DNA of 64,000 bases from Streptomyces sp. NBC_01754 (GTDB lineage Bacteria > Actinomycetota > Actinomycetes > Streptomycetales > Streptomycetaceae): the NCBI RefSeq assembly GCF_035918015.1, contig NZ_CP109132.1, forward strand, positions 6,572,001 through 6,636,000, written 5' to 3'. Position numbers and translations under genes: made by a program. Below are positions 1 to 8,875 of this stretch, piece by piece. The stretch's first letter is position 1. Each line of letters begins with the position of its first letter. The notes below the pieces were generated by a model that was not told the origin of the DNA, made no database searches, and worked only from the letters and a program-made list of their open reading frames with translations.

Positions 1-447
1 ACTGCCCGCGTAGCCGTCGGTGTCCGGGGTCTCCAGCCCCACCGCCGGGCGGGCGTAGGTGTAGGCGTCCACCTGTGGGATCGCGTAGGTCCGCTCGTAG
101 GCGGCGAGCGCCGCCATCTCGGCGGAACCGGCCGCGAAGGGGTTGTCGTTGGGCAGGACCACGGCCTGGAACCTCGCGCGGTCCCGTCCGTCCACCGTGT
201 CCGCCAGGAAGCCGGCGTCGATCACCGGACGGCCGGGCGCGGTGAGATCGACCTCGGTGTAGGGCGTGCCGGCCGTTTCGAGCTCGGCGGCTATGGCGTC
301 GGTCGCCGGGCCGCCGTCACTGACGACCAGGACCCGCAGATCGACACGGGGCGGCGTGCCGGCCGCCAGTGCCTGGCCCGCCGGTAATCCCAGCGACGCC
401 ACGAGCGCGCCCACCGTGCACAAGGCCGCATACATTCTGCGCTTCAT
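1..447 (-). CDS. Secreted protein, N-terminal 149 residues (partial; Agd3-like N-terminus)
   Basis: The gene runs off the left edge, so only its first 149 codons are present and no stop is seen. It starts with ATG at 447, with GGGAGGGA a few bases upstream. The first 28 residues (MKRRMYAALCTVG...AGQALA|AG) form a Sec signal peptide. The mature part opens with a Rossmann-like stretch (LRVLVVSDGG, FQAVVLPND). It resembles my memory of the N-terminal domain of Streptomyces proteins annotated as Agd3-related carbohydrate deacetylases, but the catalytic part lies outside the window. Secretion is well supported; the enzymatic role is a guess. Confidence 0.72.
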   Translation of the reverse strand, partial: MKRRMYAALCTVGALVASLGLPAGQALAAGTPPRVDLRVLVVSDGGPATDAIAAELETAGTPYTEVDLTAPGRPVIDAGFLADTVDGRDRARFQAVVLPNDNPFAAGSAEMAALAAYERTYAIPQVDAYTYARPAVGLETPDTDGYAGS

Positions 448-1027
448 GCTGTTGGTCCCTCCCCAGGGCGGAGCGCACTGCGCCGGTCAGGCGCGCACCA
501 CTCCGTGCGGACGCCGGCGCCCCCCTCAGGAGCCGGTCACCCGCAGCAGTCTCTCCATATGGTGGTGGGCATATGAAGCTTTTGTGTGACTGGCGCCAAA
601 CGTGACGGAAAACCGCAGGAGGGTATCGAGGTGGGGGAGTGGGTACGAACCGGTCCCCTGGTTCCTCCCGTTCAGGACCCGCGAGGCGCTGATAGCGGGA
701 TGACGTGCGGAGACGTATACGGGGACAGGGGCGCGCGAGGGGCGCGGGACGGGGGCGCGGGGGTGACCGCCCGTACTTCGGTGACCAGGCGTTTCCCGCT
801 CGTGGGCGATCGATTCAGGACAGCCGTCCGCTGAGCGGTCGGACGATCCGGCGGCCGGAGGACCGGGACGGTCCGGCCGGAACGATCAGGGCGGCCGGGG
901 CGCCGGACGGGATCGGCGGCCGGCCCGGGCGGGAAGCGCGGGCCGGCCGCCGGTGGCGTACCTGATGTGCGGGGGAGGGCCCGGTCAGGGCCTGGCCCTG
1001 TTCACGGGCCGGCCGGACGGGGTGGGA
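448..1027. other. Intergenic, no gene found
   Basis: About 580 bases between two genes that both read leftward. The only distinct element is a pair of CATATG hexamers at 556-561 and 570-575, just upstream of the secreted-protein gene at 1-447, in a locally AT-richer patch (545-600) that probably holds its promoter. Short reading frames on both strands here have no Shine-Dalgarno sequence and low-complexity Arg/Gly/Pro translations, so I called none of them. Confidence 0.5.
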
Positions 1028-1558
1028 TCACGGGCAGAGCACGCGGGTGTCCGGGGTGTGGACGGGGCCGCCGGTGGCGTTGGCGCTGTCGCTGAACTCC
1101 GCGTAGTAGTACGAGTAGAAGCCGATGTCGCCGTTGCATCCGGAGTCTTCCGCGATCTCCAGCGTCAGGGTGACCGTCCGGCTCTGGCCGGGGGGCACGG
1201 TCGTGCCGTAGTTGCCGCCGAGATCCGCGGGCCCGGTGCCGGAACAGGGGGTGCTGCCGGTGGCCGTGGTCAGGGCGCATCCGGTGAAGGCGTACTTCAG
1301 GTCGGGGCGCTGGGTGGTCAGATAGGTCGGGTCGATCGTCTGGTGGACGAACCAGATGTCGTAACTCCGGTTGTTGGTGAGGGTCATCGACAGGTTCACC
1401 GTGCCGCCGGGCACCGCCGTGGCGGTGTCGGTGGCGAAGGTCAGCTCGGCCGGCTCGGGCGTCTCGGCCGCGTTCGCCGCCGGGGCCAGGCCGAACAGGG
1501 CGAGGAGGAGGGCGAAGGCGGAGGCGAGTCCCAGGCGTCTCAACTGTGTGCGTGGCAT
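1028..1558 (-). CDS. Small secreted protein with immunoglobulin-like (DUF11/CARDB-type) fold
   Basis: A 176-residue exported protein. I chose the ATG at 1558 (MPRTQLRRLG) because it begins a clean signal peptide ending near PAANA|AE; the open frame continues upstream only as Arg/Pro-rich non-coding translation. The mature part (about 145 residues) reads as beta-strands typical of DUF11/CARDB-like modules: AVPGGTVNLSMTLTNN, then PPGQSRTVTLTLEI. Two Cys pairs could form extracellular disulfides. No catalytic motif or cell-wall anchor is visible. It is monocistronic, and the function is unknown. Confidence 0.75.
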   Translation of the reverse strand: MPRTQLRRLGLASAFALLLALFGLAPAANAAETPEPAELTFATDTATAVPGGTVNLSMTLTNNRSYDIWFVHQTIDPTYLTTQRPDLKYAFTGCALTTATGSTPCSGTGPADLGGNYGTTVPPGQSRTVTLTLEIAEDSGCNGDIGFYSYYYAEFSDSANATGGPVHTPDTRVLCP

Positions 1559-2081
1559 GGCCGGGAGGCTATGAGAGCCGCGACGGGATCGTCTGCCGGT
1601 CGGCGGACCGGCGACGCGATGAGGCCGGAAGTGTTCGCGGTGTGAAGGTCGTGTGGCGTCGCCTTCACGAGGTGGCGTCAGGTGCGTTTCCGCACGATGC
1701 GAGGGGTTCCGAGCCGGTTCTCCCCCTCGTTCCGCGCCGCGCCGCGCCGCCGGGCGGATGTCTTCGAGGCAATGGCGCATACCGGACCACCGGACCCCCC
1801 CGGACGCCCCGCGACTCCTCGCGCGGGAGCCGGAGTCCTCGGGCCCTGGTCTCGTGCGGGCCTGGTCCGCCACCGGGCCGGGTGCGGCCCCGCACCGGGC
1901 CCTTCCCGGCCCGCTCGCGGGAGTGGACCGCTCGGGTACGAAACACGATCGGCTCCGGCCGGTTCACGGTGATGGTCTTGCCCCGTTGTGGGACGGGGCT
2001 TAGGTTCTCCTCCTATGCACCGTGTCTACGTGCGTAGAGATCGCGTAGAGGCTCTCTGACGCCGCGTCGAAGGAGCAGCTC
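1559..2081. other. Divergent intergenic region upstream of the pyrimidine-catabolism operon
   Basis: About 520 bases between divergent genes, with no convincing ORF. On the left side, upstream of the secreted protein, are an inverted repeat GTGAAGG/CCTTCAC (1642-1648, 1662-1668) and two direct GTGGCGTC copies (1653-1660, 1672-1679). On the right side is the palindrome listed separately at 2025-2049. The middle (about 1690-1960) is GC-rich and featureless. Confidence 0.45.
2025..2049 (+). promoter_or_regulatory. Candidate operator of the pyrimidine/hydantoin degradation operon
   Basis: A perfect 6-base inverted repeat, TCTACG-TG-CGTAGA (2025-2038), is followed by a third CGTAGA half-site at 2044-2049. 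It ends 33 bases before the ATG of the first catabolic gene. The position suits a repressor or activator site for a GntR-, PucR- or TetR-type regulator. No such regulator is encoded next to the operon. Confidence 0.4.
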
Positions 2082-2924
2082 ATGTCCGATGTCGTACGCG
2101 CCGCACTCGTCCAGGCGACCTGGACCGGCGACACCGAATCCATGATCGCCAAGCATGAGGAACACGCCCGTGAGGCCGCCCGGCAGGGCGCGAGGATCAT
2201 CGGCTTCCAGGAGGTGTTCAACGCCCCCTACTTCTGCCAGGTCCAGGAGCCCGAGCACTACCGCTGGGCCGAGGCCGTGCCCGACGGGCCGACCGTACGG
2301 CGGATGCGGGAACTGGCCCGTGAGACGGGCATGGTGGTCGTCGTGCCGGTCTTCGAGCTCGAACAGTCCGGCTTCTACTACAACACCGCGGCGGTGATCG
2401 ACGCCGACGGTTCGTATCTCGGCAAGTACCGCAAGCACCACATCCCGCAGGTCAAGGGCTTCTGGGAGAAGTACTACTTCAAGCCCGGCAACGCCGGCTG
2501 GCCGGTCTTCGACACCGCCGTCGGCAAGGTCGGGGTGTACATCTGCTACGACCGGCACTTCCCCGAGGGCTGGCGTCAACTCGGGCTCAACGGCGCTCAG
2601 TTGGTGTACAACCCGTCAGCCACCTCGCGCGGCCTCTCCAGCTATCTCTGGCAGCTGGAGCAGCCTGCGGCCGCCGTGGCCAACGAGTACTTCGTCGCGG
2701 CGATCAACCGGGTCGGCCAGGAGGAGTACGGCGACAACGACTTCTACGGCACGAGCTACTTCGTCGATCCGCGCGGCCGGTTCGTCGGTGACGTCGCCGG
2801 TGACAAGGAGGAGGAACTCGTGGTCCGAGACCTCGACTTCGGCCTCATCGAGGAGGTACGGCAGCAGTGGGCGTTCTACCGGGACCGCCGTCCGGACGCG
2901 TACGAGGGGCTGGTGGCACCGTGA
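2082..2924 (+). CDS. Nitrilase-superfamily amidohydrolase, probable beta-ureidopropionase
   Basis: A 280-residue cytoplasmic carbon-nitrogen hydrolase. The Glu-Lys-Cys triad is visible as E44 (GFQEVF), K118 (KYRKHHIP) and C155 (ICYDRHFPE), and the length is normal for the family. With dihydropyrimidinase and a class III aminotransferase in the same operon, the best role is hydrolysis of N-carbamoyl-beta-alanine to beta-alanine, CO2 and ammonia, the third step of reductive uracil breakdown. N-carbamoyl-amino acid hydrolysis after hydantoin opening is the main alternative. ATG with AAGGAG about 8 bases upstream; the stop overlaps the next start (GTGA). Confidence 0.85.
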   Translation: MSDVVRAALVQATWTGDTESMIAKHEEHAREAARQGARIIGFQEVFNAPYFCQVQEPEHYRWAEAVPDGPTVRRMRELARETGMVVVVPVFELEQSGFYYNTAAVIDADGSYLGKYRKHHIPQVKGFWEKYYFKPGNAGWPVFDTAVGKVGVYICYDRHFPEGWRQLGLNGAQLVYNPSATSRGLSSYLWQLEQPAAAVANEYFVAAINRVGQEEYGDNDFYGTSYFVDPRGRFVGDVAGDKEEELVVRDLDFGLIEEVRQQWAFYRDRRPDAYEGLVAP

Positions 2925-4204
2925 CCGGACTGCACGAGAGGCACCTGGCGGTCAGCCCGGACTGGCTCGCGCTCTACTACCGCCACCCGCTGGAGCTCAC
3001 CCACGGCGAGGGTCGGCACGTCTGGGACGCGGACGGCAACCGGTACCTCGACTTCTTCGGCGGCATCCTCACCACCATGACGGCGCACGCCCTGCCGGAG
3101 GTCACCAAGGCAGTCTCCGAGCAGGCCGGGCGGATCATCCACTCCTCGACGCTCTACCTCAACCGCCCCATGGTGGACCTCGCCGAGCGCGTCGCCGCGC
3201 TCTCCAGGATCCCCGACGCCCGGGTCTTCTTCACCACCTCGGGGACCGAGGCCAACGACACCGCCCTGATGCTCGCCACCGCCTACCGGGGGTCGAACCA
3301 GATCCTGGCGATGCGCAACAGCTACCACGGCCGGTCGTTCTCGGCGGTGTCCGTCACGGGCAACCGGGCCTGGTCGCCCACGGCCCTTTCGCCGCTCCAG
3401 ACCCTGTACGTCCACGGCGGGGTCCGCCACCGCGGTCCGTACGCGGACCTGGACGACGCCGCGTTCATCCGGGCGTGTGTGGCCGATCTGGAGGACCTGC
3501 TCGGGCACACCAGGAATCCGGCCGCGCTGATCGCCGAACCCGTCCAGGGGGTCGGCGGCTTCACCGCACCGCCCGACGGGCTGTACGCGGCGTTCCGGGA
3601 GGTGCTCGACCGGCACGGCGTCCTGTGGATCTCCGACGAGGTGCAGACCGGATGGGGCCGCACCGGGGACCACTTCTGGGGGTGGCAGGCACACGCTTCG
3701 AGCGGGCCACCGGACATCCTGACGTTCGCCAAGGGCATCGGCAACGGCATGTCGATCGGTGGGGTGGTGGCCCGCGCCGACGTGATGAACTGCCTGGACG
3801 CCAACTCCATCTCCACCTTCGGCGGATCCCCCGTCACCATGGCGGCAGGACTGGCGAACCTCTCCTATCTGCTGGAACACGACCTCCAGAGCAACGCCCG
3901 CCGTGTCGGCGGGCTGCTCATCGAGCGGCTGAGGGCTCTCGGCGCGCGTTCACCGGCCGTACGGGAGGTGCGCGGCCGGGGACTCATGATCGGCGTCGAG
4001 CTGGTGAGGCCCGGCACCGACGTGGCGGATCCGGACGCGGCGGCGGCCGTGCTGGAAGCGGCCCGCGCGGGCGGACTGCTCATCGGTAAGGGCGGCGGTC
4101 ACGACACCAGCGTCCTGCGCATCGCACCGCCGATGTCGCTCACCGTCGCCGAGGCCGAGGAGGGCGCGTCGATCCTGGGCGACGCTCTGCGAGCGGCGGG
4201 GTGA
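2921..4204 (+). CDS. Class III PLP aminotransferase, probable beta-alanine/alanine-glyoxylate type
   Basis: A 427-residue PLP enzyme of fold type I. Visible marks are the phosphate/aldehyde region TSGTEAND, the Asp of WISDEVQTGWG that binds the pyridine nitrogen, and the Schiff-base Lys in FAKGIGNGMS. I start at GTG 2921, which overlaps the upstream TGA by four bases and begins VTGLHERHL; the longer open frame upstream is out of register with family N-termini. Context suggests it takes beta-alanine (from ureidopropionate) to malonate semialdehyde using pyruvate or glyoxylate. The amino acceptor cannot be read from sequence. Confidence 0.85.
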   Translation: MTGLHERHLAVSPDWLALYYRHPLELTHGEGRHVWDADGNRYLDFFGGILTTMTAHALPEVTKAVSEQAGRIIHSSTLYLNRPMVDLAERVAALSRIPDARVFFTTSGTEANDTALMLATAYRGSNQILAMRNSYHGRSFSAVSVTGNRAWSPTALSPLQTLYVHGGVRHRGPYADLDDAAFIRACVADLEDLLGHTRNPAALIAEPVQGVGGFTAPPDGLYAAFREVLDRHGVLWISDEVQTGWGRTGDHFWGWQAHASSGPPDILTFAKGIGNGMSIGGVVARADVMNCLDANSISTFGGSPVTMAAGLANLSYLLEHDLQSNARRVGGLLIERLRALGARSPAVREVRGRGLMIGVELVRPGTDVADPDAAAAVLEAARAGGLLIGKGGGHDTSVLRIAPPMSLTVAEAEEGASILGDALRAAG

Positions 4205-4271
4205 GCGGAGCGGCCCGGAGTGACCGGCGTGAACGGCGACCCCGCGTATCCGACGTGAATGGAGACGAGTT

Positions 4272-5663
4272 GTGGCACGCACTCTGATCACCGGCGGCCT
4301 GGTCATCACCGCTTCCGACGAACTGCACGTCGACGTCCTCGTGGACGGCGGCCGCGTCGTGGCCCTGGCCACCCACGACAGTCACGGGTGGAGCGCCGAC
4401 CACGTCGTCGACGCCACCGGGAAGTACGTGATCCCCGGCGGCGTCGACGCCCATACGCACATGGAGATGCCCTTCGGCGGCACCACAGCCTCGGACACCT
4501 TCGAGACGGGGACCCGGGCGGCGGCCTGGGGAGGTACGACGACCGTCGTGGACTTCGCGATCCAGCCCAAGGGCGGCTCGCTCCGGGCCGGGCTCGACGC
4601 CTGGCACGAGAAGGCCGAGCAGCGGTGTGCGATCGACTACGCCTTCCACATGATCATGTCGGACGTGAACGCGTCCTCGCTGAAGGAGATGGACCGGCTC
4701 ATCGAGCTCGGAGTCACCTCGTTCAAGCTCTTCACCGCGTACCCCGGAGTCTTCCTCTCCGACGACGGCCAGATCCTCCGGGCCATGCAGCGCGCCGGTT
4801 CCAACGGCGGCCTGGTGATGACGCACGCGGAGAACGGCCTGGCCATCGACGTGCTGGTCGAGCAGGCGCTCGCCCGTGGGGAACGGGACCCGCGCCACCA
4901 CGGCGAGGTGCGCAAGGCGCTCCTGGAGGCGGAGGCCACGCACCGGGTGATCAAGCTCAGCCAGGTCGCGGGCGCGCCCGTCTACGTGGTGCACGTATCG
5001 GCCAGGGAGGCCGTCGCGGAGCTGGCGAGGGCGCGGGACGAGGGCCTCCCGGTGTTCGGCGAGACCTGTCCGCAGTACCTCTTCCTGTCGGCGGACAACC
5101 TGGCGGAGCCCGGTTTCGAGGGGGCGAAGTACGTCTGCTCCACCCCGTTGCGCCCGGCCGACCACCAGGAGGCGTTGTGGCGCGGACTGCGTACGAACGA
5201 CCTCCAGGTGGTCTCGACGGACCACTGCCCCTTCTGCTTCGAGGGCCAGAAGGAGATGGGCCTGGAGGACTTCTCGAAGATCCCGAACGGCCTGCCCGGC
5301 GTCGAGAACCGCATGGACCTGCTGCACCAGGCCGTCGTGGACGGCCACATCGGACGGCGCCGCTGGATCGACATCGCCTGCGCCACCCCGGCGCGGATGT
5401 TCGGCCTGTACCCGAGGAAGGGCACCATCGCCCCGGGCTCCGACGCGGACCTCGTCGTCTACGATCCGCACGCGGAGCAGATCATCTCCGCGGCGACCCA
5501 CCACATGAACGTCGACTACTCGGCGTACGAGGGCCGGAAGGTGACGGGCCGGGTGGAGACGGTGCTGTCCCGGGGCGTCCCGGTGGTCGTGGACCGCGCC
5601 TACGTCGGGCGCGCGGGGCACGGCGCGTACCTGCCGCGCGGTCTCTGCCAGTACCTGGACTGA
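4272..5663 (+). CDS. hydA: Dihydropyrimidinase / hydantoinase
   Basis: A 463-residue cyclic amidohydrolase with a full set of binuclear-zinc ligands: HxH in DAHTHME, the carboxylated Lys in TSFKLFTAYP, His in MTHAENG and VVHVSA, and Asp in STDHCPF. It opens the ring of 5,6-dihydrouracil/dihydrothymine or 5-substituted hydantoins. The start is GTG 4272 with GGAG seven bases upstream. It lies 67 bases after the aminotransferase, same strand, probably one operon. With the two upstream genes it forms a dihydropyrimidine-to-malonate-semialdehyde route, but no dihydropyrimidine dehydrogenase is encoded nearby. Confidence 0.92.
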   Translation: MARTLITGGLVITASDELHVDVLVDGGRVVALATHDSHGWSADHVVDATGKYVIPGGVDAHTHMEMPFGGTTASDTFETGTRAAAWGGTTTVVDFAIQPKGGSLRAGLDAWHEKAEQRCAIDYAFHMIMSDVNASSLKEMDRLIELGVTSFKLFTAYPGVFLSDDGQILRAMQRAGSNGGLVMTHAENGLAIDVLVEQALARGERDPRHHGEVRKALLEAEATHRVIKLSQVAGAPVYVVHVSAREAVAELARARDEGLPVFGETCPQYLFLSADNLAEPGFEGAKYVCSTPLRPADHQEALWRGLRTNDLQVVSTDHCPFCFEGQKEMGLEDFSKIPNGLPGVENRMDLLHQAVVDGHIGRRRWIDIACATPARMFGLYPRKGTIAPGSDADLVVYDPHAEQIISAATHHMNVDYSAYEGRKVTGRVETVLSRGVPVVVDRAYVGRAGHGAYLPRGLCQYLD

Positions 5664-5771
5664 CGGGCCCGGAGGCCGCCCCTCCCCAGGGCCTCGATAC
5701 GGTGGGGGGCATGCCTCCGATCCCCGCCCGCGACGGCCCCGCGCCGCCCGCGGGCGGCGCGGGGCGGTGAC

Positions 5772-6545
5772 ATGACCCGGGAGACCCGCACCGTGCCCGC
5801 GCCGGCCCCGAGCGCGGAGCACGCACCGTTCGTCATCCACGGCTACGAAGAGGTCGTCACCCACGACACCAGCTGGAACGCGCACGCCCACCCCTGGGAC
5901 GAACTGCTCTGGAACGAACGGGGTGCCTCCATGGCCGTGGTGGGCGCACGGGCCTGGACGATCACACCGACCCTGGGCCTGTGGATGCCCGCGGGGACCC
6001 TGCACTCCGGCTCGGCGGTCGCCGGGACCTGGTTCCGCGCCGGCTTCTTCGGCCGCGCCACCACACCCTCCCTGTCCGACGTGCCGGTGGCCGTCGAGAT
6101 CACCCCGCTCCTCCGCCTGCTGCTGGAGCGGCTCGGCGAATCCGGCCTCACCGCCGGATCCCGGGCGTCGACGGAGGCGATGATCCTCGACGTGCTCACC
6201 CCCTCCCACCGGGAGCTGCTGGTCCAGGTCCCCACTTCCCCGCTGCTGCGTCCGATCGCCGACGCCGTGCGGGAGAACCCCGCCGACCGGCGGACGCTGA
6301 CCCACTGGGCCGCCGAGCTGGGGGTGAGCCCCCGGACGGTCACCCGCGCCTTCAACGCGGAGACGGGCACCAGCTTCGCGCGCTGGGTCGCCGGGGTCCG
6401 GGCGCAGCACGCGGTCGCGCTCCTCACCCGGGGCTGGGAGGTCGACGTCGTGGCCGAGGAGGTCGGGTACCGCTCGGCGAGCGCCTTCGGCGCGGCCTTC
6501 CGGCGTACGACGGGTATGACACCCGGGGCGTTCCGGGCCCGCTGA
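5772..6545 (+). CDS. AraC-family transcriptional regulator
   Basis: A 257-residue regulator. The N-terminal half (about 15-150) is a cupin-like sensor with a His-rich entry (WNAHAHPWDELLW), which can bind a small ligand. The C-terminal 100 residues hold two helix-turn-helix motifs (AAELGVSPRTVTRAFNAETG and VAEEVGYRSASAFGAAFRR) ending in the family signature TGMTPGAFR. It sits between the pyrimidine operon (108 bases upstream) and a siderophore ABC operon (244 bases downstream), same strand. Orphan AraC proteins beside siderophore uptake genes often sense the ferri-siderophore, so the downstream operon is the likelier target, but this is inference. Confidence 0.85.
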   Translation: MTRETRTVPAPAPSAEHAPFVIHGYEEVVTHDTSWNAHAHPWDELLWNERGASMAVVGARAWTITPTLGLWMPAGTLHSGSAVAGTWFRAGFFGRATTPSLSDVPVAVEITPLLRLLLERLGESGLTAGSRASTEAMILDVLTPSHRELLVQVPTSPLLRPIADAVRENPADRRTLTHWAAELGVSPRTVTRAFNAETGTSFARWVAGVRAQHAVALLTRGWEVDVVAEEVGYRSASAFGAAFRRTTGMTPGAFRAR

Positions 6546-6630
6546 GGGCCCGACGGCCCTGTCCCGCCCTTCCCGGCCGGGATCAGGTGGCCCTCGATGT
6601 CCCGATCGCTACAGCGGATGTCTCAAAGCG

Positions 6631-6684
6631 TTGATTGCGACATCCATCTGACTTTCATAAGGTACGAAGGCAAGCCTTACCTAA
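6631..6684 (+). promoter_or_regulatory. Iron box (DmdR/IdeR-type) with candidate promoter for the siderophore ABC operon
   Basis: The reverse complement of 6666-6684 reads TTAGGTAAGGCTTGCCTTC, matching most of the actinobacterial iron box TTAGGTTAGGCTCACCTAA as I remember it. A possible promoter (TTGATT 6631-6636, 18-base spacer, TCATAA 6655-6660) ends just before it, so bound Fe-DmdR would sit at about +1 to +20 and block transcription. The start codon of the binding-protein gene follows 105 bases later. Confidence 0.7.
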
Positions 6685-6788
6685 GTCGCTTGCGCCAGAG
6701 TACGGTGCACCGCTCCACGACCGCTTTCGCGACCCATCCGTGCGAGGTCCGGCACCATCACCATTTCCCGGAAGTGGAGTACCGACCC

Positions 6789-7835
6789 ATGCGTTCCAGT
6801 CGCCTTCGTGTCGTCGCCGTCGCGGCGGCCCTGCTGGTGGGCCTCACGGCCTGCGGCGGGGAGTCCGACAGCAAGAAGAAGGAGGAGAGCGGCGCCGGGG
6901 CCACAGCGGGCGACTCCTTCCCCGTCACGATCGAGCACGCCCTCGGCACGACCGTGATCCCCTCCGAGCCGAAGCGCGTGGCCACGGTGAACTGGGCCAA
7001 CCACGAGGTGCCGCTCGCCCTCGGCGTCGTCCCGGTCGGCATGGCCGCCGCCAACTTCGGCGACGACGACGACGACGGCATCCTGCCCTGGGTCAAGGAG
7101 AAGCTGACCGAGCTGCACGCCGACACCCCCGTCCTCTTCGACGAGACCGACGGCATCGACTTCGAGGCCGTCGCCGACACCAAGCCGGACGTGATCCTCG
7201 CCTCCTACTCCGGACTGACCAAGCAGGACTACGAGACGCTCAGCGACATCGCCCCCGTGGTGGCGTACCCGGAGGCGGCGTGGGCCACCCCGTGGCGCGA
7301 GATCATCCAGATGAACAGCAAGGCCATCGGCCTCGCCGGCGAGGGCGAGAAGCTGATCGGTGAGGTCGAGGGCGACATCGCCAAGGCCGTCGCCAAGTAC
7401 CCGCAGCTGAAGGGGAAGTCCGCGATGTTCATGACCCACGTCGACCCCAACGACGTGAGCGAGGTCGGCTTCTACACCGCCCACGACACCCGCACGCTGT
7501 TCTTCGAGGACCTCGGCCTGAAGATCCCCGCCAGCATCGCGGAGGCGTCCAAGGGCACCAAGCAGTTCGCGCTGACCAAGAGCGCGGAGCAGATCGACGC
7601 CTTCGACGACGTCGACATCATCACCGGCTACGGCGACGACAAGGGCGAGTTGCTCGCGACCCTGAAGAAGGACCCGCTGCTCTCGAAGATCCCCGCCGTC
7701 GAACGCGGTTCGGTCTACCTCCTGCCCGGCAGCGCCCCGCTGGCCACCGCGGCGAACCCCACGCCCCTGTCGATCTCCTGGGTGCTGGACGACTACGTGG
7801 CAGCGCTCGCCGAGGCCGCGGACAAGGTCAAGTGA
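6789..7835 (+). CDS. Iron-siderophore ABC transporter, substrate-binding lipoprotein
   Basis: A 348-residue extracytoplasmic binding protein of the FepB/FhuD class. It starts at ATG 6789; the open frame begins earlier, but the segment before this ATG contains the iron box and is non-coding. The signal peptide ends in a lipobox, LVGLTAC|GG, followed by a charged linker (ESDSKKKEES). The mature protein starts with the class-typical FPVTIEHALGTTVIPSEPKRVA. An acidic DDDDD loop is unusual. First gene of a four-gene operon; its stop overlaps the first permease start (GTGA). Iron repression is expected from the iron box. The siderophore is not predictable. Confidence 0.9.
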   Translation: MRSSRLRVVAVAAALLVGLTACGGESDSKKKEESGAGATAGDSFPVTIEHALGTTVIPSEPKRVATVNWANHEVPLALGVVPVGMAAANFGDDDDDGILPWVKEKLTELHADTPVLFDETDGIDFEAVADTKPDVILASYSGLTKQDYETLSDIAPVVAYPEAAWATPWREIIQMNSKAIGLAGEGEKLIGEVEGDIAKAVAKYPQLKGKSAMFMTHVDPNDVSEVGFYTAHDTRTLFFEDLGLKIPASIAEASKGTKQFALTKSAEQIDAFDDVDIITGYGDDKGELLATLKKDPLLSKIPAVERGSVYLLPGSAPLATAANPTPLSISWVLDDYVAALAEAADKVK

Positions 7836-8875
7836 CGGCAGTCGACACCCGGCACGCACCGGACGCCGCCGTCGTGCGGCGTCCGGCGCATGTGCGGATC
7901 CTGTGGCTCCTGCTCACCCTCGTGTTGCTGGCGGCGGTCATGGTCGCCTCCGTGGCCATCGGCTCCCGCACGGTCGCCTGGTCCGACGTCTGGAGCGCCC
8001 TCGGCGGCGCGGACGGCACGCTGGAGGAGGCGGCCGTCACCAAGCGGATCCCCCGCACCCTGCTCGCCGTGGTCGTCGGAGCGGCCCTCGGCCTCTCCGG
8101 CGGTGTCATGCAGGGCGTGACCCGCAACCCGCTGGCCGACCCGGGGATCCTCGGCGTCAACATGGGCGCGTCGCTGGCCGTCGTCACGGCGGTCGCGTTC
8201 TTCGGACTCACCTCGCCGACCGGGTACGTGTGGGTCGCCATGGCGGGGGCCGCCCTCTCGGCCGTCTTCGTCTACACCGTCGGCTCCCTGGGCCGCGGCG
8301 GTGCAACCCCCCTCAAGCTCGCCCTCGCGGGCGCCGCGACCTCCGCGGCGTTCGCCTCCCTGGTGACCGCCGTCGTGCTGCCCCGCAACGACGTCGCGGG
8401 CGCCTTCCGGCTCTGGCAGATCGGCGGCGTCGGCGGCGCCTCCTACGAGCGCATCGGGCACGTCCTGCCCTTCCTCGGCTTCGGGTTCGTGGTCTGCCTG
8501 CTGTCGGCCCGGGCGCTGAACTCGCTCGCCCTGGGCGACGAACTCGCCGCCGGACTCGGCGAACGGGTCGCCGTCGCCCGGGCCACGGCCGCCGTCGGCG
8601 CCGTCGTGCTGTGCGGCGCGGCCACGGCGGCCGCCGGCCCGATCGCCTTCGTCGGACTCGTCGTCCCGCACGCGTGCCGCCTGATGGCCGGCGTCGACCA
8701 CCGCTGGCTGCTGCCCTTCTCCGCGGTGACCGGCGCCGTGCTGCTGACCGCCGCCGACGTCGTGGGACGCGTCGTGGCACGGCCCTCGGAGGTCGACGTC
8801 GGCATCGTGACGGCACTGATCGGCGCCCCCTTCTTCATCTACACCGTCCGCCGCCAGAAAGTACGTGCCCTGTGA
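7832..8875 (+). CDS. FecCD-family siderophore ABC permease, first subunit
   Basis: A 347-residue integral membrane protein with the FecCD pattern: about nine or ten hydrophobic helices, the ATPase-coupling region GVMQGVTRNPLADPGILGV near residue 95, and the late GPIAFVGLVVPHACRL loop. GTG 7832 overlaps the lipoprotein stop; the stop overlaps the GTG of the second permease. It would pair with that permease to form the heterodimeric channel for ferric-siderophore import. Confidence 0.93.
   Translation: MTAVDTRHAPDAAVVRRPAHVRILWLLLTLVLLAAVMVASVAIGSRTVAWSDVWSALGGADGTLEEAAVTKRIPRTLLAVVVGAALGLSGGVMQGVTRNPLADPGILGVNMGASLAVVTAVAFFGLTSPTGYVWVAMAGAALSAVFVYTVGSLGRGGATPLKLALAGAATSAAFASLVTAVVLPRNDVAGAFRLWQIGGVGGASYERIGHVLPFLGFGFVVCLLSARALNSLALGDELAAGLGERVAVARATAAVGAVVLCGAATAAAGPIAFVGLVVPHACRLMAGVDHRWLLPFSAVTGAVLLTAADVVGRVVARPSEVDVGIVTALIGAPFFIYTVRRQKVRAL

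Noticed and set aside
4140..6410. 756-codon minus-strand open frame opposite dihydropyrimidinase and the AraC gene
   Set aside because: Low-complexity Arg/Gly/Val-rich translation with no motifs; it is the antisense shadow of high-GC coding genes.
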